Source: Kineosporia babensis
GTDB lineage: Bacteria; Actinomycetota; Actinomycetes; Actinomycetales; Kineosporiaceae
Direction of reading: 5' to 3'
NCBI RefSeq assembly: GCF_021129305.1
Contig: NZ_JAJOMB010000005.1
Coordinates: 62,001-126,000, forward strand
Length of the DNA stretch: 64,000 bases
The notes under the pieces are model-generated. The model was not told the DNA's origin. It saw only the letters and a list, made by a program, of their open reading frames with translations, and did not search any database. Below, in pieces: positions 33,457-41,741 of this stretch (position 1 is the stretch's first letter; every line of letters begins with the position of its first letter). Made by a program: the position numbers and the translations under genes.

Positions 33457-35676
33457 GTGGACATGACTCTCCAGGATCCACTGGTCGGCCGGCTGGTCGA
33501 CGGGCGGTACCTGGTCCGGTCCCGGATCGCTCGCGGTGGAATGGCAACGGTCTACCTCGCGGTTGACCGGCGACTCGACCGGGAAGTCGCTCTCAAGGTC
33601 ATGCACGACAACCTGGCCGACGACCCCGAGTTCGTCTCCCGGTTCGTGCGTGAGGCGCGGTCGGCGGCGAAGCTCTCGCACCCCAACGTGGTCGGCGTGT
33701 TCGACCAGGGCACCGACGAGACGTCCGGGGTGCTGTACCTGGCCATGGAGTACCTGCCGGGGCGCACGCTGCGCGACGTGCTGTCGCAGCGCGGTGCGCT
33801 CACCCCGCGCGAGAGCGTCTCGGTGCTGGAGCCGGTGCTCAGCGGGCTGGGCGCCGCTCACCGGGCCGGTTTCGTGCACCGCGACGTCAAGCCCGAGAAC
33901 GTCATCCTCACCGACGACGGCCGGATCAAGGTCGCCGACTTCGGCCTGGCCGCCGCGGTCACCGCGCCGATCGCCAGCGCCGCCACCGACGAACTGCTCG
34001 GCACCGTCGCCTACCTGCCCCCGGAGCTGGTGGCCAACGGGCACGCCGACGCCCGGGCCGACGTGTACGCGGCCGGCATCATCCTGTTCGAGCTGCTCAC
34101 CGGCCGTCAGCCCTACACCGGCGAGGACCCGGTGCAGGTCGCCTACCGGCATGTTTACGAACGGGTCCCCACCCCCAGCTCGATCGCGCCCAACCTCACC
34201 GACGCGTTCGACGCGCTGGTCCGGCGGCTGACCGACCCGAACCCGGACAACCGGCCGCCCACCTGCGACGCCGCCCTGACCGAGGTGCGGATGGCCCGGG
34301 CCTCGGTGCCCGCGCACCTGCTCGACGAGCGTGCCGCCGACGCCGACGACCTGCGCAGCGCCCAGACCCTGGCGATGGGTGACAGCACGCAGGAGATGGG
34401 CGCGGTCGCCCCCGCCGCGGCGATCAACGCCACCGCGGTCTACTCCCGGGCCGACATGCCCGACCTGAGCCCGGCCGGGCCCACCCGGATCGTCACCCCG
34501 AACAGCGCCGGTCTGGCCCTGTCGCACCCGAACCACAGCGACGACCAGGCCACCGCTCTCTACCAGCCGGTCACGGACGAGCAGGCCACCGCCTTCTTCC
34601 CGCCGGCGACGGATCAGCAGGCCACGGCGCTGTACCAGCCCGGCCCGGCCCCGGCTCCGGCCACCGGTCCGCAGCCCACCCGCGCCATGTCGCGGCGGGA
34701 AGGCCGGCTGGCCAGCAAGGAGTCGATGGTCCCGCGTCTGCGGGTGCACGACGAGGAGGAGCCGCCGCCGGGCTTCTTCAGCAACGGCCGCCGGACCGCG
34801 ATCACCGCGCTGATCGCCGTGCTGCTGGTGCTGGCGGTGGTCTTCACCGGCATCTGGTGGTTCACCGGCGGTCCGGGCTCGTACATCCGCACCCCCTCGG
34901 TCACCGGTATGCCCGTGGCCGACGCCCAGCGTGTGGTCGCCCTGCAGGGCCTCGAGGGCAAGGTGGAGGAGCAGTTCAGCGCCGACGTCGCCAACGGCAC
35001 GGTGATGGGCTCCAACCCGGCCGGCGGGGACGACGTCAAGAAGGACGGGACGGTCACCCTGATCGTCAGCAAGGGCCCCGAGATGGTGGCGGTGCCGGCG
35101 CTGAAGGGCAAGACGCTCGAGGAGGCCACCGCCGAGCTCGAGGCGGCCGGGCTGGAGGTGGGCGAGACGTCGGAGAAGTTCAGCGCCGATGTGGAAGAGG
35201 GCAAGATCATCTCCACCGCCCCCAAGGCCGAGAACGAGGTCTCCCCCGGCCGCGAGGTCAAGCTGGTGATCAGCAAGGGCATCGAGCCGGTGCAGCTGGA
35301 CAACGTGGTGGGCCAGCACATCGACCAGGCCCGGCCGCTGATCGAGAGCCGCGGGCTGACCGTGGAGGTCGAGGAGCAGGAATACCAGCAGGGTGGACCG
35401 GCTCCGGGCACGGTCACCGCGCAGGATCCGGCGGCGACCGGCCAGCAGGTGGCCAAGGGCAGCACGGTGAAGCTGTACGTGGTCAAGCAGCCGCCGCAGG
35501 TCGAGGTGCCGAACGTCCAGGGCCAGCACAAGGATCAGGCCCGGGCCACGCTCGAGGGTCTGGGTCTGCGGGTGAAGGAGGAGCGCTACAACCCCTTCGC
35601 CGACCACGTGCAGGAGCAGTCCCCGAACTCCGGCCTGGTCGACCTCGGCACCGAGATCGTGATCAAGATTTGGTAG
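33457..35676 (+). CDS. pknL: PASTA-domain serine/threonine protein kinase (PknB/PknL type)
   Basis: 739 residues. Kinase domain about 12-275: glycine loop IARGGMATVYLA, ALKVM (Lys), catalytic loop HRDVKPEN, DFG within VADFGLAAAV, and an APE-like PPE. A Pro/Thr/Gln-rich juxtamembrane segment with ATAL/ATAF repeats leads to one membrane helix (ALIAVLLVLAVVFTGIWWF, about 452-470) and four PASTA repeats (for example PSVTGMPVADAQRVV and VPNVQGQHKDQARATLEGLGL) that sense muropeptides outside. Position next to the Rv2175c-like gene supports PknL orthology, although mycobacterial PknL lacks PASTA repeats, so the symbol is tentative. GTG 33457 is the start. Confidence 0.92.
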   Translation: MDMTLQDPLVGRLVDGRYLVRSRIARGGMATVYLAVDRRLDREVALKVMHDNLADDPEFVSRFVREARSAAKLSHPNVVGVFDQGTDETSGVLYLAMEYLPGRTLRDVLSQRGALTPRESVSVLEPVLSGLGAAHRAGFVHRDVKPENVILTDDGRIKVADFGLAAAVTAPIASAATDELLGTVAYLPPELVANGHADARADVYAAGIILFELLTGRQPYTGEDPVQVAYRHVYERVPTPSSIAPNLTDAFDALVRRLTDPNPDNRPPTCDAALTEVRMARASVPAHLLDERAADADDLRSAQTLAMGDSTQEMGAVAPAAAINATAVYSRADMPDLSPAGPTRIVTPNSAGLALSHPNHSDDQATALYQPVTDEQATAFFPPATDQQATALYQPGPAPAPATGPQPTRAMSRREGRLASKESMVPRLRVHDEEEPPPGFFSNGRRTAITALIAVLLVLAVVFTGIWWFTGGPGSYIRTPSVTGMPVADAQRVVALQGLEGKVEEQFSADVANGTVMGSNPAGGDDVKKDGTVTLIVSKGPEMVAVPALKGKTLEEATAELEAAGLEVGETSEKFSADVEEGKIISTAPKAENEVSPGREVKLVISKGIEPVQLDNVVGQHIDQARPLIESRGLTVEVEEQEYQQGGPAPGTVTAQDPAATGQQVAKGSTVKLYVVKQPPQVEVPNVQGQHKDQARATLEGLGLRVKEERYNPFADHVQEQSPNSGLVDLGTEIVIKIW

Positions 35677-35681
35677 AGGAC

Positions 35682-36191
35682 GTGAGCCTGCGCGCCGTCG
35701 GCGCGCAGGACCTTGATCTCCTCGGCCGCTGGCGCAACGACCCGGAGCACGAGTCGGTCTACGGCGACTTCCTGCCGATGATCCGGCGGCAGAACTCCTA
35801 CCGCGAGCGCTGGGAGGTCAACGGACTGCTCAGTGAGGACGACGGACTGCTGATGGTCTGCCTAGAGGCCGAGCCGGTGGGCACGATCGGCTGGCATCCG
35901 GTGCACTACGGCCCGAACCGCGGCAGTCAGGCCCTGAATCTGGGGATCGCCCTGGCCCCGGCGGCCCGTGGAAAGGGGGTCGGATCGGCCGCGCCCCGCC
36001 TGGCCTGCGCCTGGCTCTTCGGGCACACCACGGTCAACCGGATCGAGGCGAGCACCGACGTGACGAACCGGCCGGCCCAGCGGGCGCTGGAGAAGGCCGG
36101 CTTCACCCGTGAGGGCATCCTGCGCGGCGCCCAGTTCCGCAGCGGCGAGTGGCACGACCTGGTCCAGTACAGCCGCCTGCGCCACGACTGA
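35682..36191 (+). CDS. GNAT family N-acetyltransferase
   Basis: 169 residues. RimJ/RimL-like GNAT fold: VSLRAVGAQDLDLLGRWRNDPEHES at the start, VGTIGWHPVHYG, LGIALAPAARGKGVGSAAPRLA (the acetyl-CoA-binding R/Q-x-x-G-x-G/A loop), then NRIEASTDVTNRPAQRALEKAGFTREGILR. It starts six bases after the kinase stop at GTG 35682, with AGAGGA unusually close; TTG 35670 is an alternative. Likely co-transcribed with the kinase. The acceptor substrate (protein N-terminus, antibiotic or metabolite) cannot be told. Confidence 0.85.
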   Translation: MSLRAVGAQDLDLLGRWRNDPEHESVYGDFLPMIRRQNSYRERWEVNGLLSEDDGLLMVCLEAEPVGTIGWHPVHYGPNRGSQALNLGIALAPAARGKGVGSAAPRLACAWLFGHTTVNRIEASTDVTNRPAQRALEKAGFTREGILRGAQFRSGEWHDLVQYSRLRHD

Positions 36192-36260
36192 CCACGCTCC
36201 GCGCTCCCCACCTGGCCCACGCTCCCCGCCTGGCCCGCCTGGCCCGCCCAAGTCTGCCTT

Positions 36261-36345
36261 GCCGCACCTCGCGGCCCATGTCGCACCTCGCGGCTGGATG
36301 TCGCACCTCGCGGCCCGAAGTCGCAACTCGCGGCCCGAAGTCGCA
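36261..36345 (+). repeat. 20-bp tandem repeat array, about 4.3 copies
   Basis: Units TCGCACCTCGCGGCCCGAAG and close variants begin at 36261, 36281, 36301 and 36321, followed by a broken fifth copy (TCGCA). Adjacent units differ at one to four positions. Period is exactly 20 bases, about two helical turns. Confidence 0.9.
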
Positions 36346-36409
36346 AAAATCAGCCCTTCGAAAGCTTTCAACTGCGACCAAGCGCCGCCAGGTGCGACAT
36401 CCAGCCGCG
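36289..36409. repeat. 20-bp perfect inverted repeat, 81-base spacer
   Basis: CGCGGCTGGATGTCGCACCT at 36289-36308, spanning a junction of the tandem units, is exactly complementary to 36390-36409. Folded as RNA it gives a long stem enclosing the other repeat units. Confidence 0.9.
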
Positions 36410-36592
36410 CACTGCAACATTCAGCTGCACCGCAACATCCAACTGGCTTCCCAGCGGGCATGCTCGAACATGGGCAGTGCCAACAGCCGCGCGCACCGAG
36501 CATCGACAGCCGCCGCAGGATGCCCGCCAGACCCGGGCCAAACGCAGAACTGCGCCGCACCCCACGAGGGGCACGGCGCAGTGAGCAGAGCG

Positions 36593-37654
36593 TCAGGCGG
36601 TGAGGGCCTGCTTGGCGATGACCGGCAATTCGTCGACCGCTCGCCCCGCCAAGGCCTCGTCGATGTCCAGATGGGTCACCAGCCGGACCACGCGTGAGCC
36701 GACCGCCCCAACTCGGATCCCGGCCGCCGTGCACCCGGCGATGAAGGCTTTCGCCGCCGCGGCGGAGGGCCAGGTGGTGGCCACGATGTTGGTCTGCACC
36801 AGCTCGGGCTCGACGATTGAGGAGTCCACCCCGGCGAGGGCCACCGCGATCGACTGGGCGTGCTGGTGGTCGGTGGCCAGGCGCTCGATGTTGTGCTTGA
36901 GCGCGTAGCGTCCGGCCGCGGCCAGCACCCCGGCCTGGCGCATGCCGCCGCCCAGCCGCTTACGCCAGATCCGGGCCTCGGCGATCCGTTCGGCGCTGCT
37001 GACCAGCACCGAGCCGACCGGCGCGCCCAGCCCCTTGGACAGGCAGACCGAGATCGTGTCCGCGAACGAGCCGTACTCCTGGAACGAGACCCCGGTGACG
37101 ACGTGCGCGTTCCACAACCGGGCGCCGTCCAGGTGCACCGACAGCCCCAGGGCCTGAGCCCCGGCGCGCAACCGGCGCAGCTCGTCCGGCGCCTGCACCG
37201 TGCCGCCGCCGAAGTTGTGCGTGTCCTCGATCGCGATCGCCGCGGTGGAGACGAAGTACGGCCCGGCGTCGGGTACCGCCATCGCCAGCGCCGCGTCGGC
37301 CTCGACGGCACCGCGCTCGGACGACCAGGTCCGGGTGGTGACCTGACCGACCATCGCATGCGAACCCAGCTCGGCGCGCACGATGTGGGCCAGGGAGTCG
37401 CAGATGATCTCCTGGCCGGCCGGCACCAGCGAGCGCACCCCGAGCACGTTCGACATCGAGCCGGTCGGGCAGAACAGCGCCGCCTCGTGCCCGAACAGCG
37501 CCGCGACCTCGGCCTCGAGGGCGTTGATCTCCGGGTCCTCGCCGTAGACGTCGTCGCCGACCTCGGCGGTGACCATCGCCTCCAGCATGCCCGGGGTGGG
37601 CCTGGTCAGCGTGTCGCTGCGCAGGTCCACCACCGGGGAACCGGCCGGGCTCAT
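36593..37654 (-). CDS. Low-specificity L-threonine aldolase family protein (PLP)
   Basis: 353 residues, fold type I PLP enzyme. VDLRSDTLTRPTPGMLEAM and AEVGDDVYGEDPEINALE are the family opening; CPTGSMSNVLGVRSL, IEDTHNFGGGTV, LHLDGARLWNA-type (seen as VHLDGARLWNA) and CLSKGLGAPVGSVLV, with the PLP lysine in SKG, confirm it. It cleaves threonine to glycine and acetaldehyde, or related beta-hydroxy amino acids. The ATG at 37654 overlaps the DAHP synthase stop (ATGA), so the two genes are coupled. Confidence 0.92.
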   Translation of the reverse strand: MSPAGSPVVDLRSDTLTRPTPGMLEAMVTAEVGDDVYGEDPEINALEAEVAALFGHEAALFCPTGSMSNVLGVRSLVPAGQEIICDSLAHIVRAELGSHAMVGQVTTRTWSSERGAVEADAALAMAVPDAGPYFVSTAAIAIEDTHNFGGGTVQAPDELRRLRAGAQALGLSVHLDGARLWNAHVVTGVSFQEYGSFADTISVCLSKGLGAPVGSVLVSSAERIAEARIWRKRLGGGMRQAGVLAAAGRYALKHNIERLATDHQHAQSIAVALAGVDSSIVEPELVQTNIVATTWPSAAAAKAFIAGCTAAGIRVGAVGSRVVRLVTHLDIDEALAGRAVDELPVIAKQALTA

Positions 37655-39054
37655 CGGCCGGTCAGCATCTCGGTGACGAGGTAGGCCATCTCCAGCGACT
37701 GCTGGTGGTTCAGCCGCGGGTCGCACAGCGTCTCGTAGCGGGTGGCCAGGTCGGCGTCGTCGATGTGCTCGGCGCCGCCCAGGCACTCGGTGACGTCGTC
37801 ACCGGTCAGCTCGACGTGCAGGCCACCGGGGATGGTCCCGACCGCGTTGTGCACCTCGAAGAAGCCGCGCACCTCGTCCATCACGTCGTCGAACCGGCGG
37901 GTCTTGTAGCCGGACGCGGACTCGAAGGTGTTGCCGTGCATCGGGTCGCAGATCCACAGGGCCGGCAGGCCCTCCCGCTTCGTGGTCTCGGCCAGGGCGG
38001 GCAGGTTCTCCCGGATCTTGCCCGCGCCCATCCGGCTGACCAGGGTCAGCCGGCCCGGCTCGCGCTCCGGGTCGAGCTTGTCGACCAGTGCCATCAGGTC
38101 GTCCGGGGTGGTCTTGGGACCGATCTTGACGCCGATCGGGTTGCGCACCCGGGACATCAGGTCGACGTGCGCGCCGTCGAGCTGACGGGTGCGCTCACCG
38201 ATCCAGATGAAGTGGCCGGAGACGTTGTACGGCGAGCCGGTGCGCGAGTCGATCCGGGTCAGGGCGCGCTCGTAGTCCAGCAGCAGACCCTCGTGGCTGG
38301 ACCAGAAGTCGACGGTGCGCAGCGCGTCGGAGTCGCCGCCGGCCGCGATCATGAACTTCATCGCCCGGTCGATGTCCCGGGCGATCGCCTCGTAGCGGGC
38401 GTTGGCCGGGCTGGCCACGAAGCCCCGGTTCCACTCGTGCACCTGGCGCAGGTCGGCGAAGCCGCCCTTGGTGAACGCCCGGATCAGGTTCAGGGTGGAA
38501 CTGGAGGTGTGGTACGCCTTCAGCAGCCGCTGCGGGTCGGGCACGCGCGAGGCCTCGTCGAACGGGAAGCCGTTGATCGCGTCGCCCCGGTAGGCGGGCA
38601 GCGTGACGCCCTGCCGGGTCTCGGTGGTGCTGCTGCGCGGCTTGGAGTACTGCCCGGCCATCCGGCCCAGCTTGATCACCGGCATGCTCGCGCCGTAGGT
38701 CAGGACGACGGCCATCTGCAGCATCGTCTTGATCTTGTTGCGGATCCGGTCGGCCGTGGCCTCGGCGAAGGTCTCGGCGCAGTCACCGCCCTGGAGCAGA
38801 AACGCCTCACCCCGCGCGGCGGCGGCCAGCTGACCGCGCAGCAGGTCGCACTCCCCCGCAAAGACCAGCGGCGGTACCGAGGCGAGCTCGGTCACCACGG
38901 CCTCCAGCTGGGCCTTGTCCGGCCACTCCGGCTGCTGCGCGGCGGGCTTGTCCCGCCACAGGTCGAGACCGGCCTCGAGAGCAGCGGCAGCCGTGTCCGG
39001 AGTGCTCGTCGGGTACAGATCGGCACTGGTGATGGGATGCAGTGGGGCGCTCAC
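37651..39054 (-). CDS. aroG: Class II 3-deoxy-7-phosphoheptulonate (DAHP) synthase
   Basis: 467 residues, usual length for class II (plant/AroG-Mtb type). It makes DAHP from PEP and erythrose 4-phosphate, the first shikimate step. Seen: LLQGGDCAETFAEATADRIRNKIK (metal Cys), RMAGQYSKPRSSTTETRQGVTLPAYRGD, SSHEGLLLDYE, WIGERTRQLDGAHVDLMSRV, RMGAGKIRENLP, WICDPMHGNTFESASGYKTRRFDDV and GGLHVELTGDDVTECLGG. GTG 39054 is the start because the family motif begins there and TACTCT lies seven bases upstream, indicating a leaderless mRNA. A coupled threonine aldolase follows. Confidence 0.96.
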   Translation of the reverse strand: MSAPLHPITSADLYPTSTPDTAAAALEAGLDLWRDKPAAQQPEWPDKAQLEAVVTELASVPPLVFAGECDLLRGQLAAAARGEAFLLQGGDCAETFAEATADRIRNKIKTMLQMAVVLTYGASMPVIKLGRMAGQYSKPRSSTTETRQGVTLPAYRGDAINGFPFDEASRVPDPQRLLKAYHTSSSTLNLIRAFTKGGFADLRQVHEWNRGFVASPANARYEAIARDIDRAMKFMIAAGGDSDALRTVDFWSSHEGLLLDYERALTRIDSRTGSPYNVSGHFIWIGERTRQLDGAHVDLMSRVRNPIGVKIGPKTTPDDLMALVDKLDPEREPGRLTLVSRMGAGKIRENLPALAETTKREGLPALWICDPMHGNTFESASGYKTRRFDDVMDEVRGFFEVHNAVGTIPGGLHVELTGDDVTECLGGAEHIDDADLATRYETLCDPRLNHQQSLEMAYLVTEMLTGR

Positions 39055-39061
39055 GACGACA

Positions 39062-39067
39062 AGAGTA
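39062..39067 (-). promoter_or_regulatory. -10 box for a leaderless DAHP synthase transcript
   Basis: TACTCT on the minus strand ends seven bases before the GTG start; there is no ribosome site between them. Confidence 0.45.
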
Positions 39068-39120
39068 CGGGCACTGCGCAAGCCCTTTCCGCCGGATCGC
39101 GCGGACCGGCAGACAAAGCG

Positions 39121-39152
39121 CGGGCCCGGTACGCAACCACGTACCGGGCCCG
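39121..39152 (-). terminator. Strong hairpin terminator after the PlsC gene
   Basis: CGGGCCCGGTACG (39121-39133) and its perfect complement (39140-39152) form a 13-bp stem with a 6-base loop, starting 11 bases past the acyltransferase stop. No U tract follows, as is usual in this GC range. It would insulate the DAHP synthase promoter. Confidence 0.75.
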
Positions 39153-39163
39153 AAGGAGGCGAC

Positions 39164-40024
39164 TCAGGCCGCGTCCCCGTCCTCTGCTTTCTTCTTGCCC
39201 TTGTCCGGGTCCGCCTCGGCCGGGCTGACCGCGTCGGACTCACCGGCCGGCGACGGGGTGGCGGCGTGCCCACCGGGCGTCACCGACAGCTCGGCGTGCC
39301 CGGACGGCAGCCCGGTCTCCGCACCGCTGCGCCGGGCCGAGGCCAGGCGCTCCTTCATGGTGGCCGCGTAGATGTCCACGTACTCCTGGTTGGACAGCAC
39401 CATGAGCTGGTACATGATCTCGTCGGTGACCGAGCGCAGCACGAACCGGTCGGTGCTCATCCCCTCGTAGCGGGAGAAGTCCAGCGGCTCGCCGATCACC
39501 ACGCCGACCTGGCCCTTGGGCAGCAGGCGGGGGATCAGCCGGCCGGGCGGCTGCACCTCGAAGGTGGAGATCATCGCGACCGGGATGACCGGGATCCCGG
39601 ACTCCAGCGCCATCCGGGCCACCCCGGTGCGGCCGCGGTAGAGCCGGCCGTCCGGCGAGCGGGTGCCCTCCGGGTAGATGCCCAGCAGCTCACCCTTGTC
39701 CAGCACCTTCATGCCGGTCCGCAGTGCCGCCTCGGACGCCCGGCCGCCGGAGCGCTCGATCGGGATCTGCCCGACGCCACGGAAGAACGAGGCGGTCAGC
39801 CAGCCCTTGATCCCGCGGCCGTTGAAGTACTCGGCCTTCGCCAGGAAGGTGATCTTCCGGTCCACGTGCAGCGGTAGGAAGAAGTGGTCCGAGAACGACA
39901 GGTGATTGCTGGCCAGGATGGCCGGGCCCTTCGTCGGGATGTTCTCCAGGCCTTTCACCCACGGCTTGTACAGCACTCGGATGAGTGGTCCGAGCAGAAT
40001 GCGCCGCAGCAGCCAGTAGAGCAT
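39164..40024 (-). CDS. 1-Acylglycerol-3-phosphate acyltransferase (PlsC family)
   Basis: 286 residues. Starts MLYWLLRRILLGPLIRVLYKP, a membrane-associated helix. Acyltransferase motifs: NHLSFSDHFF (catalytic HX4D), FFRGVGQIPIERSG, GIYPEGTRSPDGRLYRGRTGVARMAL and IPVIPVAMI. It acylates lysophosphatidate or a related acceptor in phospholipid or glycolipid synthesis; the M. tuberculosis counterpart would be Rv2182c. The C-terminal ~55 residues are disordered and Ala/Glu/Lys rich. The ATG at 40024 follows AAGGAGGTG, a near-perfect ribosome site. Monocistronic, ended by the hairpin at 39121-39152. Confidence 0.93.
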   Translation of the reverse strand: MLYWLLRRILLGPLIRVLYKPWVKGLENIPTKGPAILASNHLSFSDHFFLPLHVDRKITFLAKAEYFNGRGIKGWLTASFFRGVGQIPIERSGGRASEAALRTGMKVLDKGELLGIYPEGTRSPDGRLYRGRTGVARMALESGIPVIPVAMISTFEVQPPGRLIPRLLPKGQVGVVIGEPLDFSRYEGMSTDRFVLRSVTDEIMYQLMVLSNQEYVDIYAATMKERLASARRSGAETGLPSGHAELSVTPGGHAATPSPAGESDAVSPAEADPDKGKKKAEDGDAA

Positions 40025-40332
40025 CGACACCTCCTTGACCGCGCGCGCACAGGTGCGCAACAGAAATGATTGTGAGGCCGCCACCAACACCGCGCGGCCG
40101 ACGCGCACACTATCCATTGTCGGCGGCCCGACCGCCAAGATGCACCATCCGGGCGTCCGGTTCATCCGCAAACGACCGCGAACCGCCGAGGAGTCGGTGG
40201 GCGTGCCGGACTTGACGTGAACGGTCGCGTGCGTCCTGGACCGGATTCGGAAGTTCCGCTCGATAACTGCCCGGCGGCGTGTAACGATGGCGCTGGAGTC
40301 CCACCGCTGGCCGCCGAGGACCAGGAGCCGCC
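40025..40332. other. Divergent promoter region, no gene seen
   Basis: About 308 bases between the divergent acyltransferase and hydrolase genes. No supportable open frame or strong repeat was found. It must hold promoters for both. Confidence 0.5.
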
Positions 40333-41115
40333 GTGACCGTCCGCCCGGGAGCCGAGCCCTTCGCCCGGGACGGCGACGACGTCGGGGTCCTGCTCCTGCA
40401 CGGCTTCACCGGCAACCCGAGCAGCCTGCGGAGCTGGGCCGAAGGCCTGGCCACAGCGGGTTTCACGGTGCGCCTGCCCCGGCTGCCCGGACACGGCACC
40501 GCGGTGCGCGACCTGGCCCGCACCGGCTGGCTGGACTGGCTGGCCGAGGCCGAGGGCGCCTACCGGGAACTGCGCGCCCGGTGCCGGGTAGTGGTCGTCG
40601 CCGGGCTCTCGATGGGCGGCGCCCTGGCCCTTGCCCTGGCCCAGAAACACCCGTCCGGGGTGGACGGAGTGATTCTCGTCAACCCGGCGGTCCGGGTGGA
40701 GGCCCGGGGCCTGTTCGCGCTGCCGGTGCTGCGCTGGGTCGTGCCCTGGCTACCGCCGGTCGGCAACGACGTGAAACGGCCCGGCGTGAGCGAGGATGCC
40801 TATCACCGGATCCCGTCCCACGCCTTACACTCGATGCTGCGTGGCTACCGCACGGTGGTCGCGGACCTGCCCGCGGTGAGCCAGCCCGTGCTGCTCTTCC
40901 GCTCAACCGAGGACCACGTCGTGCCGGCCAGCAGCAGTGCTCTCATCCTCGACCGGGTGACCTCTTCCCGCGCCGACGAGGTGATCCTGCGAGACAGTTA
41001 TCACGTGGCGACGATCGACAACGACGCCGGCGCGATCCTGCGGCGCAGTCTGGGCTTCCTCACCGACCTGGCCGGTGCGCCCCCGGCGGTCGGCACGGCC
41101 GGGAGAACACGATGA
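40333..41115 (+). CDS. Alpha/beta hydrolase, carboxylesterase/monoglyceride lipase-like
   Basis: 260 residues. Oxyanion region LLLHGFTGNPSSLRSWAEGLA, nucleophile elbow VVAGLSMGGALALALA with the catalytic Ser, a VLLFRSTEDHVVP Asp-loop and DSYHVATIDND with the catalytic His. This matches the Est30/YvaK-type carboxylesterase group. GTG 40333 follows AGGAG. The stop overlaps the next start (ATGA). Beside a PlsC acyltransferase, a lipid or ester substrate is plausible but not shown. Confidence 0.9.
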   Translation: MTVRPGAEPFARDGDDVGVLLLHGFTGNPSSLRSWAEGLATAGFTVRLPRLPGHGTAVRDLARTGWLDWLAEAEGAYRELRARCRVVVVAGLSMGGALALALAQKHPSGVDGVILVNPAVRVEARGLFALPVLRWVVPWLPPVGNDVKRPGVSEDAYHRIPSHALHSMLRGYRTVVADLPAVSQPVLLFRSTEDHVVPASSSALILDRVTSSRADEVILRDSYHVATIDNDAGAILRRSLGFLTDLAGAPPAVGTAGRTR

Positions 41116-41741
41116 CGACGGCAGGCGACCCGCCGGACCGGGACCCCGACACCGACGCCGAGCACAAGGGCAAGCCAGACGAGCCGGACCGGCTGGACAT
41201 CGACGCCACCTTCGCGGCGATCGTGGCCAACTGGGGTGACGAGCCGGCCGCGGCCTGGCCCACCCCGGAAGAGGCGGCCGAGGCCCGCCGGCACTACGAG
41301 GACGAGGATCCGGACGCCGCCCCTTCTCCGGGCCGGATGCGCGGCTCGGAGTGGGGCAACGACTGGGAGTTCGCCGGTGACGAGCCGGTACCCAGCGGCG
41401 CGGGGGCGCGGGGCCCGCTGGACGAGTACGACCCGGACGACCTGCCCGAGGAACTGCGCAGCGCCGGCCCGCGGGACTACTCCCCCACCGCTGAGCCCGA
41501 GCCGCAGGGGTACGAGCCGCCCGAGCCGCCGCCACTGCCCCGCGGTGACCTGATCGGCCGGCTGGCCTGGGCCGCGGTGATCGGCGGCCCGCTGTTCATG
41601 CTGATGTCGGTGCTGATCTGGCGCCCGCCGCAGCTGTTCATCCTGATCGCGCTGGCCGCCTTCGCCGGCGGCTTCGTCACCCTGGTCGCCCGGATGCCCA
41701 AGCACCGCGACGACGAGGACGACGACGGCGCCGTGATCTAA
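41112..41741 (+). CDS. Conserved actinobacterial membrane protein with long acidic N-terminus
   Basis: 209 residues. The first ~145 residues are acidic, Pro/Asp/Glu rich and probably disordered, with a short helical motif LDIDATFAAIVANWGDEPAAAWP. Two membrane helices follow (IGRLAWAAVIGGPLFMLMSVLIW and LFILIALAAFAGGFVTLVARM) and a DDEDDDG tail. I do not recognise a function; this topology is common in an uncharacterised actinobacterial family. Coupled to the hydrolase by ATGA. Its stop overlaps the convergent EEP gene stop by three bases. Confidence 0.8.
   Translation: MTTAGDPPDRDPDTDAEHKGKPDEPDRLDIDATFAAIVANWGDEPAAAWPTPEEAAEARRHYEDEDPDAAPSPGRMRGSEWGNDWEFAGDEPVPSGAGARGPLDEYDPDDLPEELRSAGPRDYSPTAEPEPQGYEPPEPPPLPRGDLIGRLAWAAVIGGPLFMLMSVLIWRPPQLFILIALAAFAGGFVTLVARMPKHRDDEDDDGAVI

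Larger units (their letters stand above)
36192..36592. other. Convergent intergenic region rich in repeats
   Basis: 400 bases between the convergent GNAT and threonine aldolase genes with no supportable gene. It contains four 20-bp tandem repeats (36261-36340), a 20-bp inverted partner at 36390-36409, the short palindrome GAAAGCTTTC at 36359-36368, and degraded TGCAACAT/TGCACCGCAACAT copies up to about 36440. Confidence 0.7.

Noticed and set aside
36261-36345. Tandem repeats considered as a CRISPR array
   Set aside because: Units are 20 bases and directly adjacent with no unique spacers, and no cas genes are in the window.
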